From: MR-S7 sp000400995 | GTDB taxonomy: Bacteria; Pseudomonadota; Gammaproteobacteria; Burkholderiales; Burkholderiaceae_C | Length of the DNA stretch: 64,000 bases | Assembly (NCBI RefSeq): GCF_045291395.1 | Contig: NZ_CP152342.1 | Location: 744,001 to 808,000, forward strand | Reading direction: 5' to 3' | Shown: piece after piece, positions 19,654-29,152 of the stretch | How positions within the stretch are numbered: position 1 is the first letter of the stretch | Layout of the letters: the number at the start of each line of letters is the position of its first letter | Program-made: the position numbers and the translations under genes | Notes under the pieces: generated by a model | Seen by the model: the letters and a program-made list of their open reading frames with translations, nothing else | What the model was told of the DNA's origin: nothing | Databases searched by the model: none

Positions 19654-21472
19654 CGGCCCGCTGGAGCCGCGCCATGGCGCCCTTCGCGCTGGCCGACCTG
19701 GCGCTGGTGGCGCTGGCCTGGTGGGCCGCGTTCTGGCTGCGCTTCAACTTCGAGATGCCCGACGAATACCTGGACATGGCCCTGGCCACCATGCCCTGGG
19801 CCGTGGGCTGCATGGCGCTGGGGCTGGCCGTGGCGCGGGTGCACCGGCAGGCCTGGCGCTACGTGGGGCTGGCCGACCTGCGCCAGCTCGCCTGGGGCGC
19901 GCTGCTGGGCACACTGGCGGCCACGGCCGGCATCATGGTGATGCGCTATCCCGGCTTCGCACGCTCGGTGTTCCCGCTGTTCGGGGTGCTGGCGCTGGTG
20001 CTGCTGACCGGCGCGCGCGCGCTGTGGCGCACGCTGGCGGAGCGGCGCGCGGGCCCGCTCGCGCCGGGGCAGACGCCGCTGCTCATCGTGGGCACGCTGG
20101 AGGAGGCCGACCAGGCGCTGCGCGCCATCAAGGGCACGGCGCTGTGGCACGTGGCGGGTATCGTCTCGCCGAACGAGGAAGACGCGGGCCGCAGCCTGCA
20201 CAACGTCAGCGTGGTGGGCGCCACCCCGGCGCTGGGCGTGGTGGCGCAGGCGCTGCAGGTGCGCTCGGTGCTGCTGGCCAGCCCGCCGGGCGCGGCGCTG
20301 CGGCGCGAGGTGCTGTTGCGCTGGTCGGGCTCGGGGCTGAACCTGCTGTCGATGCCCGTGGCCGACCACTGGCTGAGCGCCACGGCACCCGATTTGCGCA
20401 AGGTGGAGCTGGAAGACCTGCTGGGCCGCCCCCCGTGGTGCTGGACGCGGGCAACCTCGCCGAATGGCTGTCCGGCCAGACGGTGCTGGTGACCGGCGCG
20501 GGCGGCTCCATCGGCGCCGAGCTGTGCCGCCAGGTGGCGCGCTTCGGCGTGGCGCGCCTGGTGTGCGTGGACGTGTCCGAGGCCGCCATCTACCCGCTGG
20601 AGCAGGAGCTGCGCGCCGCCCACCCGCAGATGCAGGGCTTCTACTACACCGCCAACGTGCGCGAGCACGGCCGCGTGCTGGCCATCGCCCAGCGCCACCG
20701 TCCGGCCGTGGTCTTCCACGCCGCCGCCTACAAGCACGTGCCGCTGATGGAGGAGCTCAACGAGATCGAGGCGCTGCGCACCAACGCGCTGGGCACGCTG
20801 CACATGGCGCGCGTCGCCGGCGAGTGCGGCGCCGCCAAGTTCGTGCTCGTCTCCACCGACAAGGCGGTGAACCCCACCAACGTGATGGGCGCCAGCAAGC
20901 GCCTGGCCGAGCGCGTGGTGCAGCGCATCGCCAGCGAATACACAGGCACCGACTACGTGGCCGTGCGCTTCGGCAACGTGCTGGGCTCCAGCGGCTCGGT
21001 GGTGCCGCTCTTTACCGCGCAGATCGCGCGCGGCGGGCCGGTCACCGTCACGCACCCGGATATCGTGCGCTACTTCATGACCATCCCCGAGGCCGCACAG
21101 CTCGTCGTGCAGGCCGGGTGGATGGGCCGCTCGGGACAGATCTACGTGCTGGACATGGGCGACCCGGTGAAGATCGTGGAATTGGCGCGCCTGCTGATCC
21201 GCCTGTCGGGCAAGACCGAGGCGGAGGTGCCCATCGTCTTCACCGGCCTGCGCCCCGGCGAGAAGCTCTACGAGGAATGGCTGGCCGACGGCGAAACCAC
21301 CCAGCCCACCCGCCACCCGCGCCTGCGCGTGGCGCGGCAGGGCGAGCCGGACGCGCTGGACCTGGACACCCTCCTGCGCTGGGTGGAGGGCCTGGGCCCC
21401 GCGCCGGCCTTCGCCGTGCTGCGCGAGGGATTGCGCGAGCGGGTGCCGGAATACCATCCGCTCCTGTATTGA
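19650..21472 (+). pseudogene. CapD/PglF/WbpM-type UDP-sugar 4,6-dehydratase, frameshifted
   Basis: Converts UDP-GlcNAc to the 4-keto-6-deoxy sugar. The N-terminal half (19650 to ~20430) has four membrane helices and a first Rossmann-like domain; the C-terminal half (~20435 to 21472) has the NAD motif GAGGSIGAELC and the catalytic stretch STDKAVNPTNVMGASKRLAE. As in WbpM, Met replaces the usual SDR Tyr. The halves are in different frames. One more C in the C6 run at 20429-20434 restores EDLLGRPPVVLDAG and a 607-residue protein of normal length. I read this as one gene with a single missing base. Its stop TGA is supplied by the repeat copy that follows. Confidence 0.88.
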
Positions 21473-21517
21473 TAGCTTCTTGCGCTTGATGGATAAGCGC
21501 TGGAGGCCTATTTCATA
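21469..21517. repeat. Hairpin repeat copy 4
   Basis: Plus-strand copy TTGATAGCTTCTTGCGCTTG, then TAAGCGCTGGAGGCCTATTTC, in the gap between convergent genes. It provides the TGA stop of the dehydratase at one end and the TGA stop of the LON-domain gene at the other. Confidence 0.8.
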
Positions 21518-22148
21518 GTGAAATACCGGTGCGCTCCAGCACGTCGCCCACCAGCTCCAGGCGCAGGAGCGGATTGTCCAGCGCCATCAGCCGCTGCTTC
21601 AGATCGAGCGGCACCGGCAGCAGCTCGCACCAGCGGTTGGCCACCCAGCCGCAGTCCTGCAGCTGCAGGGCGGTGGGCGTCGGGGGCTGCGCGGCGTCGG
21701 GTTCGCGGCTGCGCAGCGTGGCCAGCACCTGGGCCAGCGCGTGGGCCGTGCGCCGCAGGTCCTCGGGCACCGGCACGTGGGCATCGCCCGGCAACTGCTC
21801 CACGTCCGCCACCCACAGCCCGTGCGGCAGGTGGCTGCGGTGGGTGATGCGAAAGCGTTCCGTGCCGTGGCAGCGCAGCACGATCAGCCCCGGCTGCGGG
21901 GCGTCCAACTGCTCGATCACGGCCAGCGTGCCCACGTCGTGGAACTGCTCCGGCGGCGCGCCGGCGCGGCGCACCTCGTGCCCCTGGGCCAGCGCCACCA
22001 CGCCGAACGGCGCGCCCGCGGCCTGGCACTTGCGCACCATGTCGAGGTAGCGCACCTCGAACACGCGCAGTGCCAGCACCCCGCCGGGAAACAGCACGGT
22101 GCCCAGCGGGAACAGCGGCAGCGATGTCAGGGTGAGCGGTCGGGGCAT
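21513..22148 (-). CDS. LON peptidase N-terminal-domain protein
   Basis: A 211-residue stand-alone LON substrate-binding domain with no AAA or protease part. The beginning LTSLPLFPLGTVLFPGGVLALRVFEVRY is typical (shown by the residues PLFPLGTVLFPGG and FEVRY), with CHGTERFRI in the middle of the domain. Such proteins are common in Comamonadaceae; their role is not established. It runs convergent with the polysaccharide operon and divergent from the YggT gene. Confidence 0.85.
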   Translation of the reverse strand: MPRPLTLTSLPLFPLGTVLFPGGVLALRVFEVRYLDMVRKCQAAGAPFGVVALAQGHEVRRAGAPPEQFHDVGTLAVIEQLDAPQPGLIVLRCHGTERFRITHRSHLPHGLWVADVEQLPGDAHVPVPEDLRRTAHALAQVLATLRSREPDAAQPPTPTALQLQDCGWVANRWCELLPVPLDLKQRLMALDNPLLRLELVGDVLERTGISL

Positions 22149-22210
22149 GGGGCAGGGGTGGATGCGGCATGGCTATCATCCCACGCAATACGTCGGCCAA
22201 GCCCTCCTCC

Positions 22211-22771
22211 ATGCTGTTCCAGATCGTTTCCTTCCTCCTCGACGTCGTCGGCGGCCTGCTCACGGGCGCCTGCCTGCTGCGGCTGTACATGCAATTGCAG
22301 CGCGTCTCCTTCGCCAACCCCGTGGGGCGGCTGGTCTTCGCGCTCTCCGACTGGCTGGTGCTGCCGCTGCGCAAGCTGCTGCCCGCCGCCGGGCGGTGGG
22401 ACCTGCCCAGCCTGGCGGGCGCGCTGCTGGTGCAGCTGGCGCAGTACCTGCTGCTGTGGCTGCTGCTGGGCGGCTTCTCGGCCGGTGCCATGGGCCTGGC
22501 CTGGCTGCCATGGATGGCCCTGTTCGGCATGGCGCGCGTGGCCGTCTCGGGAATGATGGGCCTGCTGATCGTCTACGCCGTGCTGTCGTGGGTGCAGACG
22601 CGCTCACCCATCAGCGACGTGATCGCGCGGCTGTGCGAGCCGGTGCTGCGCCCCATCCGCCGCGTGCTGCCGCTGCTGGGCGGCATCGACCTGTCGCCGC
22701 TGGTGGCGCTGGTGGCGCTGCAGGTGGCGATGATCGTGCTGGGGCACCTGCAGGCCGGGGTGATGCGCTGA
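22211..22771 (+). CDS. YggT family integral membrane protein
   Basis: A 186-residue inner-membrane protein made of two YggT repeats (each two hydrophobic helices). The typical motifs are RLYMQLQRVSFANPVGRLVFALSDW and, in the second repeat, SWVQTRSPISDVIARLCEPVLRPIRRVLP (identified by NPVGRLVFALSDW and ARLCEPVLRPIRR). YggT proteins have been linked to osmotic/ionic stress and cell-division site functions in other bacteria. I chose the ATG at 22211 because it gives the usual MLFQIVSFLLDVVGG beginning; the ATG at 22169 would add 14 polar residues. Neither has a convincing ribosome site. Confidence 0.85.
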   Translation: MLFQIVSFLLDVVGGLLTGACLLRLYMQLQRVSFANPVGRLVFALSDWLVLPLRKLLPAAGRWDLPSLAGALLVQLAQYLLLWLLLGGFSAGAMGLAWLPWMALFGMARVAVSGMMGLLIVYAVLSWVQTRSPISDVIARLCEPVLRPIRRVLPLLGGIDLSPLVALVALQVAMIVLGHLQAGVMR

Positions 22772-22784
22772 GCGGCGTTTCACC

Positions 22785-22840
22785 ATGAAAATGGCCTCCA
22801 GCGCTTGACTGGCAAGCGCTGGCAGCTATTTTTTTGATAG
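22785..22840. repeat. Hairpin repeat copy 5 (near-consensus)
   Basis: Plus-strand ATGGCCTCCAGCGCTTG-ACTGG-CAAGCGCTGGCAGCTATTT. The stem CCAGCGCTTG/CAAGCGCTGG is a perfect 10-bp palindrome. It sits directly after YggT, at the left edge of the acyl-CoA catabolic island; the very similar copy 7 sits at the right edge. Confidence 0.9.
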
Positions 22841-22846
22841 TCCGGG

Positions 22847-24966
22847 TCAGTCTTTCCACACGGCCAGCGCGTCCAGCGCTTCCGCGCCGTTCGGGCCTGC
22901 GCGCAGCGGGTTGATCTCCAGCGTGTCCAGCTGCGGGCCCAGGGCCAGCGCGGCCTGCGCGATGGCCACGACGGCACGCGCCACCGCCCGCCGGTCCACG
23001 GCGGGCGTGCCGCGGTAGCCGTCCAGCAGGGCACGGCCCTTGAGCCGGCCGAGCATGTCCAGCACGTCGTCCTCCGTGGCGGGCAGCAGGCGCAGTTGCG
23101 TGTCCTTCAATATCTCCACCCAGACACCGCCCAGCCCCAGGGCCAGCACGGGGCCCCACAGCGGGTCGGAGCGCACGCCCACCAGCAGCTCCACGCCAGG
23201 GGCGCGCATGGGCGAGACCACCACGCCGTCGATGCGTGCGCCGGGGGCCTTGCGGGCCACGGCGGCCAGCATCGCGTCGCAGGCGGCGGCCGCGGCCTCG
23301 GGCGTGGCGATGTTCAGCGCCACGCCGCCCACCTCCGTCTTGTGGGCGATGTCCGGCGACGCGATCTTGATGGCCACGGGGCAGCCGCATGCGGCAGCTG
23401 CCGTTGCGGCCTCCTGCGCGTTGCGCGCCAGCGCCTGGGGGATGACCGGCACGCCGCAGCGGCCCAGCGCCTGGAGCAGGGCGCGCTCGCCCTCGGGGCG
23501 CTCGGCCGGCGCGGCCGGCGGCGGCGCGGCGGCGGCAGCGGGGCGGGCCTGCGTCTCGCGCATGGCGCGCGACCACGCGACGGCGCGTCCGATGGCCGGC
23601 ACGGCCAGCTCCAGCCCGCAAGGGAAGTAGTTGAGGCCCAGCGCCTCGACCGTGCCGCGCGCGTGGTCCGTGAGCGACTGCGCGGTGTGGCTCAGGATGA
23701 GCGCGGGGATGCCGCCGGCGCCTGCGGCCTGCTGGATGGCCTCCAGGCCGGGGCGGCTGTAGCTGCGCTCCTGCTGCTGGGAGATCGGCACGTCGAAGGC
23801 CACGCCGAGCAGGTCGAAGCGCGGCTCCTCCAGCAGGATGCGGGTGGTCTCGCCCATCAGCTTGGGGTCGAGGATGATGGCGCCCGTGGTGTCCAGCGGG
23901 TTGTGGGGCGTGCCGAAGTCCGGCAGCGCCGCCTGCAGCCGCTTCACGGTGGCGGGGCTGGGCTCGGGCAGGCGGATGCCCACGGACTCCGCGCGGTCGC
24001 CGAGGATCTCGCAGATGCCGCCCGAGATCGACGAGAAGCCCACGCCGTCGCCCCGCAGCACGCCCGTGCGGGCGATGAGTTCGGCGGTCACGACCATCTC
24101 CTCGATCGAGTCCACGCGCAGGATGTTCAGCGACTGGCAGACGGCGTCGAACACGCGGTCGTCGCCCACCAGCGCGCCGGTGTGGGCCTGCGCGGATTTC
24201 GCCGTGGCGGCGCTGCGGCCGATCTTGAGCACCACCACGGGCTTGCCGGCGGCGCGCGCCCGCTCGGCGCCCGCGCGAAAGCTCGCCACGTCCCGCACGG
24301 CTTCGATGAAGACCGCGATCGAGCGCGTGTCGGGGTCGTCGGCCATGTGCCCGATCACGCGGCCGACGTCGATCACCGCCTCGTTGCCGGTGGTGACGAT
24401 GTGCGACAGCCCGATCCCCTGCTTGTGGGCGTACTGGTGGGTGAGCGTGCCCACGGCGCCGCTCTGGGAGATGACGGCCAGGCTGCCCGGCAGGATGGGC
24501 AGCGGCGGGGTGATGGTGAACACCGGCGTGCGGCGCACGTAGTTCACGAAGCCCACGCAGTTGGGCCCGATGAGGTGGATGCCGGCCTCCAGCGCCTTGG
24601 CGCGCAGCTGCTCCTGCAGCGCCTGGCCGGCGGCGCCGGTCTCGGCATAGCCGGACGCGAGCACGACGGCGTTGCGGATGCCCGCCTCCCGCGCCTCGTC
24701 CAGCACGTCTTCCACGGCGGCCTGCGGCACCATCACCAGGGCCAGGTCCACGGCCTCGCCCAGCGCGCGCAGCGAGGTAGCGGCGGGGCGGCCGTAGACG
24801 GCGTCGCCCTTGCGGTTCACGGGCAGGATGCGGCCCGTGAAGCCGAAGTCGACCAGGTTCTTGTGCGCGGTGTTGGACCAGGCCGAGCGCTCGGAGGCGC
24901 CCACCAGGGCGATGGAGCGGGGGAGAACAGCGAATGCAGCGCGCCGGGAGCGGTGGTAGGGGTCAT
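22847..24966 (-). CDS. NDP-forming acyl-CoA synthetase (CoA-binding + ATP-grasp), 5' frameshift
   Basis: A single-chain ADP-forming acyl-CoA synthetase like acetate-CoA ligase or Pat: an N-terminal CoA-binding domain, two succinyl-CoA-ligase-like domains (conserved ISQSGAVGTL; phospho-His loop expected near it) and a C-terminal ATP-grasp domain with KIASPDIAHKTEVGGV. It activates a carboxylic acid to its CoA thioester. The frame is open only from about 24904. The true ATG is at 24966, overlapping the DUF35 stop; it encodes MTPTTAPGALHSLFSP and needs one more C in the run at 24919-24923 to read on as RSIALVGASE. Last gene of a five-gene operon starting at 29044. Confidence 0.87.
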
Positions 24967-25346
24967 GGAACGGTCTTGAAGAGGGGCAGCAGGCTGCCGT
25001 CGGTTTGCGGGGCGAAGTGCAGGGCCACGCGCGCGCCGATGGGCGGCACGGCCTGCGCGTCGAAATCCAGGGGAGCCAGCAGGCGCACGCCGTCGTCCAG
25101 CGCCACGGTCAGTACGGTGTAGGGCGTGCGCTCGCGGTAGGCAGGCGTGGTGGTGTGGTGCACGGTGACGGCCGAATGCACGGCGCCGGCGCCGGCCGAG
25201 CGCTGCCAGCGCACGTTCACCGACTGGCAGCACGGGCACATGGGCGAGGGCGGGTGGCGCAGCGCGCCGCAGTCGCCGCAGGCCTGCAGCAGCAGGTGCC
25301 CGGCGGCCAGCGCCTCGTGGTAGGGAAGGGCTTCGAGGGTGGTCAT
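24963..25346 (-). CDS. DUF35 zinc-ribbon/OB-fold protein, partner of the thiolase-like protein
   Basis: A 127-residue protein with an N-terminal rubredoxin-like zinc ribbon (CGDCGALRHPPSPMCPCC, four cysteines at residues ~23-41) and an OB fold carrying the family segment TTPAYRERTPYTVLTVALD. DUF35 proteins form complexes with thiolase-fold enzymes and bind the acyl-CoA tail; the ChsH2 DUF35 domain with Ltp2 cleaves steroid side chains by retro-aldol reaction. Its ATG overlaps the stop of the thiolase-like gene, which is the usual pairing. The function here is inferred from that pairing. Confidence 0.88.
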   Translation of the reverse strand: MTTLEALPYHEALAAGHLLLQACGDCGALRHPPSPMCPCCQSVNVRWQRSAGAGAVHSAVTVHHTTTPAYRERTPYTVLTVALDDGVRLLAPLDFDAQAVPPIGARVALHFAPQTDGSLLPLFKTVP

Positions 25347-26503
25347 GCCGTGTCCTTGCAGAGGATGGCGACGCTGCCGTCGCCCAGGTCGCCATAGCCG
25401 CTCACCAGGCCGTGGCGCGCGCCGGGCACCTGGTTGGCGGCCTCGCCGCGCAGCTGGTGCACCATCTCGACGATGTGGTTCATGCCGACCATGTGCGCCT
25501 GGGACATGGCGCCGCCATGCGGGTTGACCGGCAGGCGGCCGCCCACCTTGAGCGCCCCGCCGCGCACGAACGGGCCACCTTCGCCCTTGGCGCAAAAGCC
25601 CAGGTCTTCCAGCTGGCAGAGCACGATGTAGGTGAAGCAGTCGTAGAGGCAGGCCACGTCGATGTCGCCGCGCCCGATGCCCGCCATGGCGAAGGCGCGG
25701 TCCGCGGCCTTGGCGGCGCCCAGGCGCGTGAGATCGGGACGCTGGGTGATGGACAGGGGCGAATCGGGATGGCCTTCGGCCGCGCCCATCAGCCACACGG
25801 GCGGGCGGCGTAGGTCGCGCGCCGCATCGGGGGCGCTGACCAGCACGGCGGCGGCGCCGGCGTTGTCGATGCAGCAGTCGAGCAGGCGCAGCGGGTCCGC
25901 GACCATGCGCGAGTTCTGGTGGTCGTCGATGGTCATCGGCCGGCGCATCAGCGCGTTGGGCTGGGTGCTGGCGTGGTGGCGCATGGCCACCGCGATCTCC
26001 GCGAAGTCGGTGGACCGCGTGCCGTACTCGTGCATGTGGCGGCGGGCCATGGCCGCGTAGAGCTGCGGCGCGGCGAACGCGCCCAGCGGCATCTCGAACT
26101 CGGCCACGCCGCGGAAGACCTGCAGCTGCGCGATGCGGGCGGTGGCGTCGCCGCCGCGGCCGTCGCGCCCCGTGGGCAGCAGCACGTGGCGGCAGATGCC
26201 GGCCTGGATCACGGCGGCGGCCAGCTGCAGCGCGGCCACCGGGCTGGCGCCGCCCATGGGCACCATGGCGGAAAAGCGCAGGTCGCGGATGCCGAAGGCC
26301 TGCACGAAGTCCTCGGCCAGCGCCGAGCCGTTGGACATGGCGATGACGCCGTCGATCTCGGCCGGCGCCACCCCGGCATCGCGCGCCGCCGCCAGGCCCG
26401 CCTGCAGCTGCAGCGACAGCGTGGAGAACTCGCTCACGCCGCGCTGGTAGCCCAGCTCGGCCGCGCCCGTGAGCGCGGCGCAGTGGTTCAGGCTGCGCGT
26501 CAT
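25343..26503 (-). CDS. Thiolase-superfamily protein without nucleophilic Cys (Ltp2-like)
   Basis: A 386-residue thiolase fold. The position where true thiolases have the acyl-accepting Cys reads VPMGGASPVAALQLA, so the nucleophile is absent. The second half keeps YDCFTYIVLCQLEDLGFC and NPHGGAMSQAHMVGMNH, with a His-Gly-Gly loop. Such Cys-less, DUF35-paired proteins include the retro-aldolase Ltp2. I therefore predict C-C cleavage of a beta-hydroxyacyl-CoA, or a structural role, and not classical thiolysis. It overlaps the Bug receptor gene upstream and the DUF35 gene downstream by 4 bp each. The substrate is unknown. Confidence 0.82.
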   Translation of the reverse strand: MTRSLNHCAALTGAAELGYQRGVSEFSTLSLQLQAGLAAARDAGVAPAEIDGVIAMSNGSALAEDFVQAFGIRDLRFSAMVPMGGASPVAALQLAAAVIQAGICRHVLLPTGRDGRGGDATARIAQLQVFRGVAEFEMPLGAFAAPQLYAAMARRHMHEYGTRSTDFAEIAVAMRHHASTQPNALMRRPMTIDDHQNSRMVADPLRLLDCCIDNAGAAAVLVSAPDAARDLRRPPVWLMGAAEGHPDSPLSITQRPDLTRLGAAKAADRAFAMAGIGRGDIDVACLYDCFTYIVLCQLEDLGFCAKGEGGPFVRGGALKVGGRLPVNPHGGAMSQAHMVGMNHIVEMVHQLRGEAANQVPGARHGLVSGYGDLGDGSVAILCKDTA

Positions 26504-27504
26504 TCGAGCGAGATACCGCTTTGCTGGACCACGCGGCGCCAGTTCACCAGGTCGGAGAGGATGCGCTCCTGGAAATTCTCGGGTGCGCCCGAGGCCGGCG
26601 CCAGCCCCATGTCGAGGATGCGCTGGCGTGTCTCGGGCTGGCGCACCACCTTCTCGATGGCGGTGCGGATCTTGTCGGCCAGCGCGGGCGGCATGCCCGC
26701 GGGCGCGAAAGCGCCGTACCAGCCCACCACCTCCAGGCCGGGGAAGCCCAGCTCGGTGAACGTGGGCACGTCGGGCAGCAGGGGCGAGCGTTTGGTGCCC
26801 ACCACGGCATGCGCGCGCATCTTGCCGGCCTTGATGTAGGGCAGCGAGGTGGCCAGGTCGACGAACGACAGCCCCAGCTGGCGGCCCAGCATGTCCTGCA
26901 GCAGCGGCGCCGCGCCCTTGTAGGCGATGGCCTCGCCCTGGATGCCGTTGCGCTTGTTGAACAGCTCGGCGTAGATGTGCGAGGTGGTGCCCGTGCCGTA
27001 GGTGCCGTAGGAATACTTGCCCGGCGCGGTCGAGGCCAGCTCCACGTAGCGCTTGACGCTTGTGATCTCGGGGTCCGTCGTCACCAGCAGCGACGGCGCA
27101 TCCGCGACGCGGGTCAGCGGGGTGAAGTCCTTGAGCGCGTCGTAGGGCAGCTTCACGCCCAGCGACGGGGCCTGCACCAGGTAGGTGATGGTCAGCAGCA
27201 GCGTGTAGCCGTCCGGCGCGGACTTGGCCACCTGGTTGTTGCCGATGATGCCGGAGGCGCCGGCCTTGTTCTCGACGATGACCTGCTGCTTCCATTCATG
27301 GGTCAGCCCGTCGGCCAGGATGCGGGCCAGGATGTCGCCCGCGCCGCCGGCGGGAAAGGGCATCACCAGCTTGACCACCTTGTTGGGAAAAGCCGCCACT
27401 TCGGGCGGAACGGGGGCCTTCTGGCCGTAGGCGGGTGCACTGGCGAGCAGCGCCGCGGCGGCGGCCCAGCCGAGCCAATGGCGGCGCGGGGTGCGGTGGG
27501 TCAT
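26500..27504 (-). CDS. Bug/TctC-family periplasmic solute-binding protein
   Basis: A 334-residue tripartite-tricarboxylate receptor. It has a Tat-like/Sec signal peptide (RRHWLGWAAAAALLASAPAYG), then the family motifs VKLVMPFPAGGAGD, VIVENKAGASGIIGN and APDGYTLL. Bug proteins bind carboxylates and are greatly expanded in Bordetella and Comamonadaceae, often without a dedicated TctAB permease; none is visible here. Its position between thiolase-family genes suggests it binds the acid degraded by this cluster. It starts 34 bp after the TLP1-like gene. Confidence 0.92.
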   Translation of the reverse strand: MTHRTPRRHWLGWAAAAALLASAPAYGQKAPVPPEVAAFPNKVVKLVMPFPAGGAGDILARILADGLTHEWKQQVIVENKAGASGIIGNNQVAKSAPDGYTLLLTITYLVQAPSLGVKLPYDALKDFTPLTRVADAPSLLVTTDPEITSVKRYVELASTAPGKYSYGTYGTGTTSHIYAELFNKRNGIQGEAIAYKGAAPLLQDMLGRQLGLSFVDLATSLPYIKAGKMRAHAVVGTKRSPLLPDVPTFTELGFPGLEVVGWYGAFAPAGMPPALADKIRTAIEKVVRQPETRQRILDMGLAPASGAPENFQERILSDLVNWRRVVQQSGISLE

Positions 27505-27538
27505 GAGGGTGTCTCCTTTTTTCGGTCGGTGGAAGGGG

Positions 27539-29044
27539 TCAGGCGAAATGCCAGCGCGGCGTGCCGTCGTGCTGCAGGGCCACGGTGCCCTGCAGGCCCA
27601 CGGGCGATGCCTGGGGGCTGGTCAGCAGGCCGATCGCCTGCGTGTCCGATGCGGGCACGCAGGCGAGCACGCGCGTGGATTGCGGTGTGCGGGCGATCAC
27701 CACGCCGTGCCGGGGGCTGCCGTCGCGCTCGAACAGCGTCGTGTGCGTCTCCAACTGCGCCGGGCCGCTGTAGCGCAGGTCCAGCGCCGGCGCCGGGCCG
27801 CGCGCCGCGTTGGCCGCCGCCTGCACGCTGTAGTGCTCGTCGAGCGGGCGGGGCGCAGGCCGGGAGGACACCACCAGCGCATGGTGGCTGGTCGCGTAGC
27901 CGCCCTGGCCATACAGCAGCCCCATGGGGGCGCCGGGCTGCCGCAGCCGGCGCATCACCGCCGCGGTGGCATGCGTCATGTAGTTGCTCAGCGGCGCACC
28001 GAAAAAGCTCAGCCCGCCCGTGCAGCTCAGGGGGGCGTGCGCCGGCAGGCCCAGCGCGCGGCGCGCGAGCTTGGGCACGACGGGAAAGCAGCTGTAGAGC
28101 TCGATGCAGCAGTCCTGCAGCGGGTCGGCAAGCCATTGCCGGGCGGCGCCGAGCACGGCGGTCTGGGCGGGCACGCTGCGGTAGTCCGCCCGGTCCAGGT
28201 AGTCCTCCGGCTCGCTGGCCGCCGCGCCACCCCACAGGTGCAGCCATTGGCGCTCGGGCACCTGCAGCTGCTGCGCCAGCGCCGCGTCCATGAGCACCAC
28301 GGCCGCGCCCTGGTTGACCTGCGGGTTGGCGATGACGCGCACCGTGTACGGCCATGCGATGAGCCGGTTGGCGGGCGTGATGGCGGTGATGTCTTCGGGC
28401 GCGAGGGCCTGGCGCGACCAGGCCGAGGCGTTGGCCTGGGCCGCCTGCGAAAAGCCGGACCAGATGCGGCCGCTGTCTTCCAGGGCCTCGGCGGGCGTCT
28501 GCCCCCAGGCGGCCAGCGTGGCGTTCTCGTAGAACGGGTAGACGCTGGCGGGGCTGGCCACGCCCAACTGCACGGCCAGCGGACGCAGCCAGTCGGTGCC
28601 GCGCTTGAGGTGTGCCTGCGGGTTGCGGGGCGACCACGGCAGCGCCTGCCCCGCCTTGCGGGCTGCCTGGACGAAATATTCCGACTCCGCACCCACGACC
28701 ACCGCCACGCGGGACTCGCCGCGCTGGATGCGCAGCGCGGCCTCGTGGATGAAGCGGACAGGCGATTCGCCGCCCACCTCGCCGTACGCCTGCCGCGCCG
28801 GCGCGATGCCCAGGCGCGACGCGAGCTGGCCGGGTGCGTCCGGGTAGGGCCAGGAGTATTCGGAGACCACGTCGAGCGAATCGACCAGCGCGAGGGCGCC
28901 GGGCGCGCCCGCGTCCTCGAAGGCGCGCCGCACGGCAGCCTCCATCAGCGCCAGGGGTTCCCGGGCCTGCGACAGGTCGGCGGTCTTGAGGGTGATTTCG
29001 CCCTGGCCGACGAGGACGGGGCGGTGGTTGAGCGGCGATGGCAT
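27539..29044 (-). CDS. Thiolase-like protein type 1 (TLP1-like, long form)
   Basis: A 501-residue thiolase-superfamily protein, about 100 residues longer than a degradative thiolase, the extra part being a C-terminal domain like that of mycobacterial TLP1. The nucleophile region reads YGEVGGESPVRFIHEAA, without Cys; a Cys appears later in APLSCTGGLSFFGAPLSNY. An acyl-CoA binding or lyase function is likely, and thiolysis is not supported. I chose the ATG at 29044, 35 bp from operator site 1. First gene of the minus-strand operon running to 22847. A -10-like GATACT at 29057-29052 would put the RNA start almost on the ATG. Confidence 0.82.
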   Translation of the reverse strand: MPSPLNHRPVLVGQGEITLKTADLSQAREPLALMEAAVRRAFEDAGAPGALALVDSLDVVSEYSWPYPDAPGQLASRLGIAPARQAYGEVGGESPVRFIHEAALRIQRGESRVAVVVGAESEYFVQAARKAGQALPWSPRNPQAHLKRGTDWLRPLAVQLGVASPASVYPFYENATLAAWGQTPAEALEDSGRIWSGFSQAAQANASAWSRQALAPEDITAITPANRLIAWPYTVRVIANPQVNQGAAVVLMDAALAQQLQVPERQWLHLWGGAAASEPEDYLDRADYRSVPAQTAVLGAARQWLADPLQDCCIELYSCFPVVPKLARRALGLPAHAPLSCTGGLSFFGAPLSNYMTHATAAVMRRLRQPGAPMGLLYGQGGYATSHHALVVSSRPAPRPLDEHYSVQAAANAARGPAPALDLRYSGPAQLETHTTLFERDGSPRHGVVIARTPQSTRVLACVPASDTQAIGLLTSPQASPVGLQGTVALQHDGTPRWHFA

Positions 29045-29078
29045 GGCCGGCAGTATCTGGAGATCGCGCCGACGCCGC

Positions 29079-29096
29079 ATCGTCCGTTACGACGAA
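29079..29096. promoter_or_regulatory. Palindromic operator site 1 (ATCGTC-N6-GACGAA)
   Basis: ATCGTC CGTTAC GACGAA, the first of four matching 18-bp palindromes in the island. On the minus strand it lies 21 bp upstream of a -10-like GATACT (29057-29052) serving the TLP1-like operon. Confidence 0.75.
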
Positions 29097-29152
29097 TTGC
29101 GCGTCGCCAGGCAGTGCAGGCAGGGTTAACGCGGAGGGTGGTGCGGGGCGGA

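Noticed and set aside
15559..21472. Phase variation as the explanation of the frame breaks in the polysaccharide genes
   Set aside because: Surface-glycan genes are classic phase-variable targets, but the runs are only C3 and C6, and the same kind of break hits trpF, nagZ and fimV. Assembly error is simpler.
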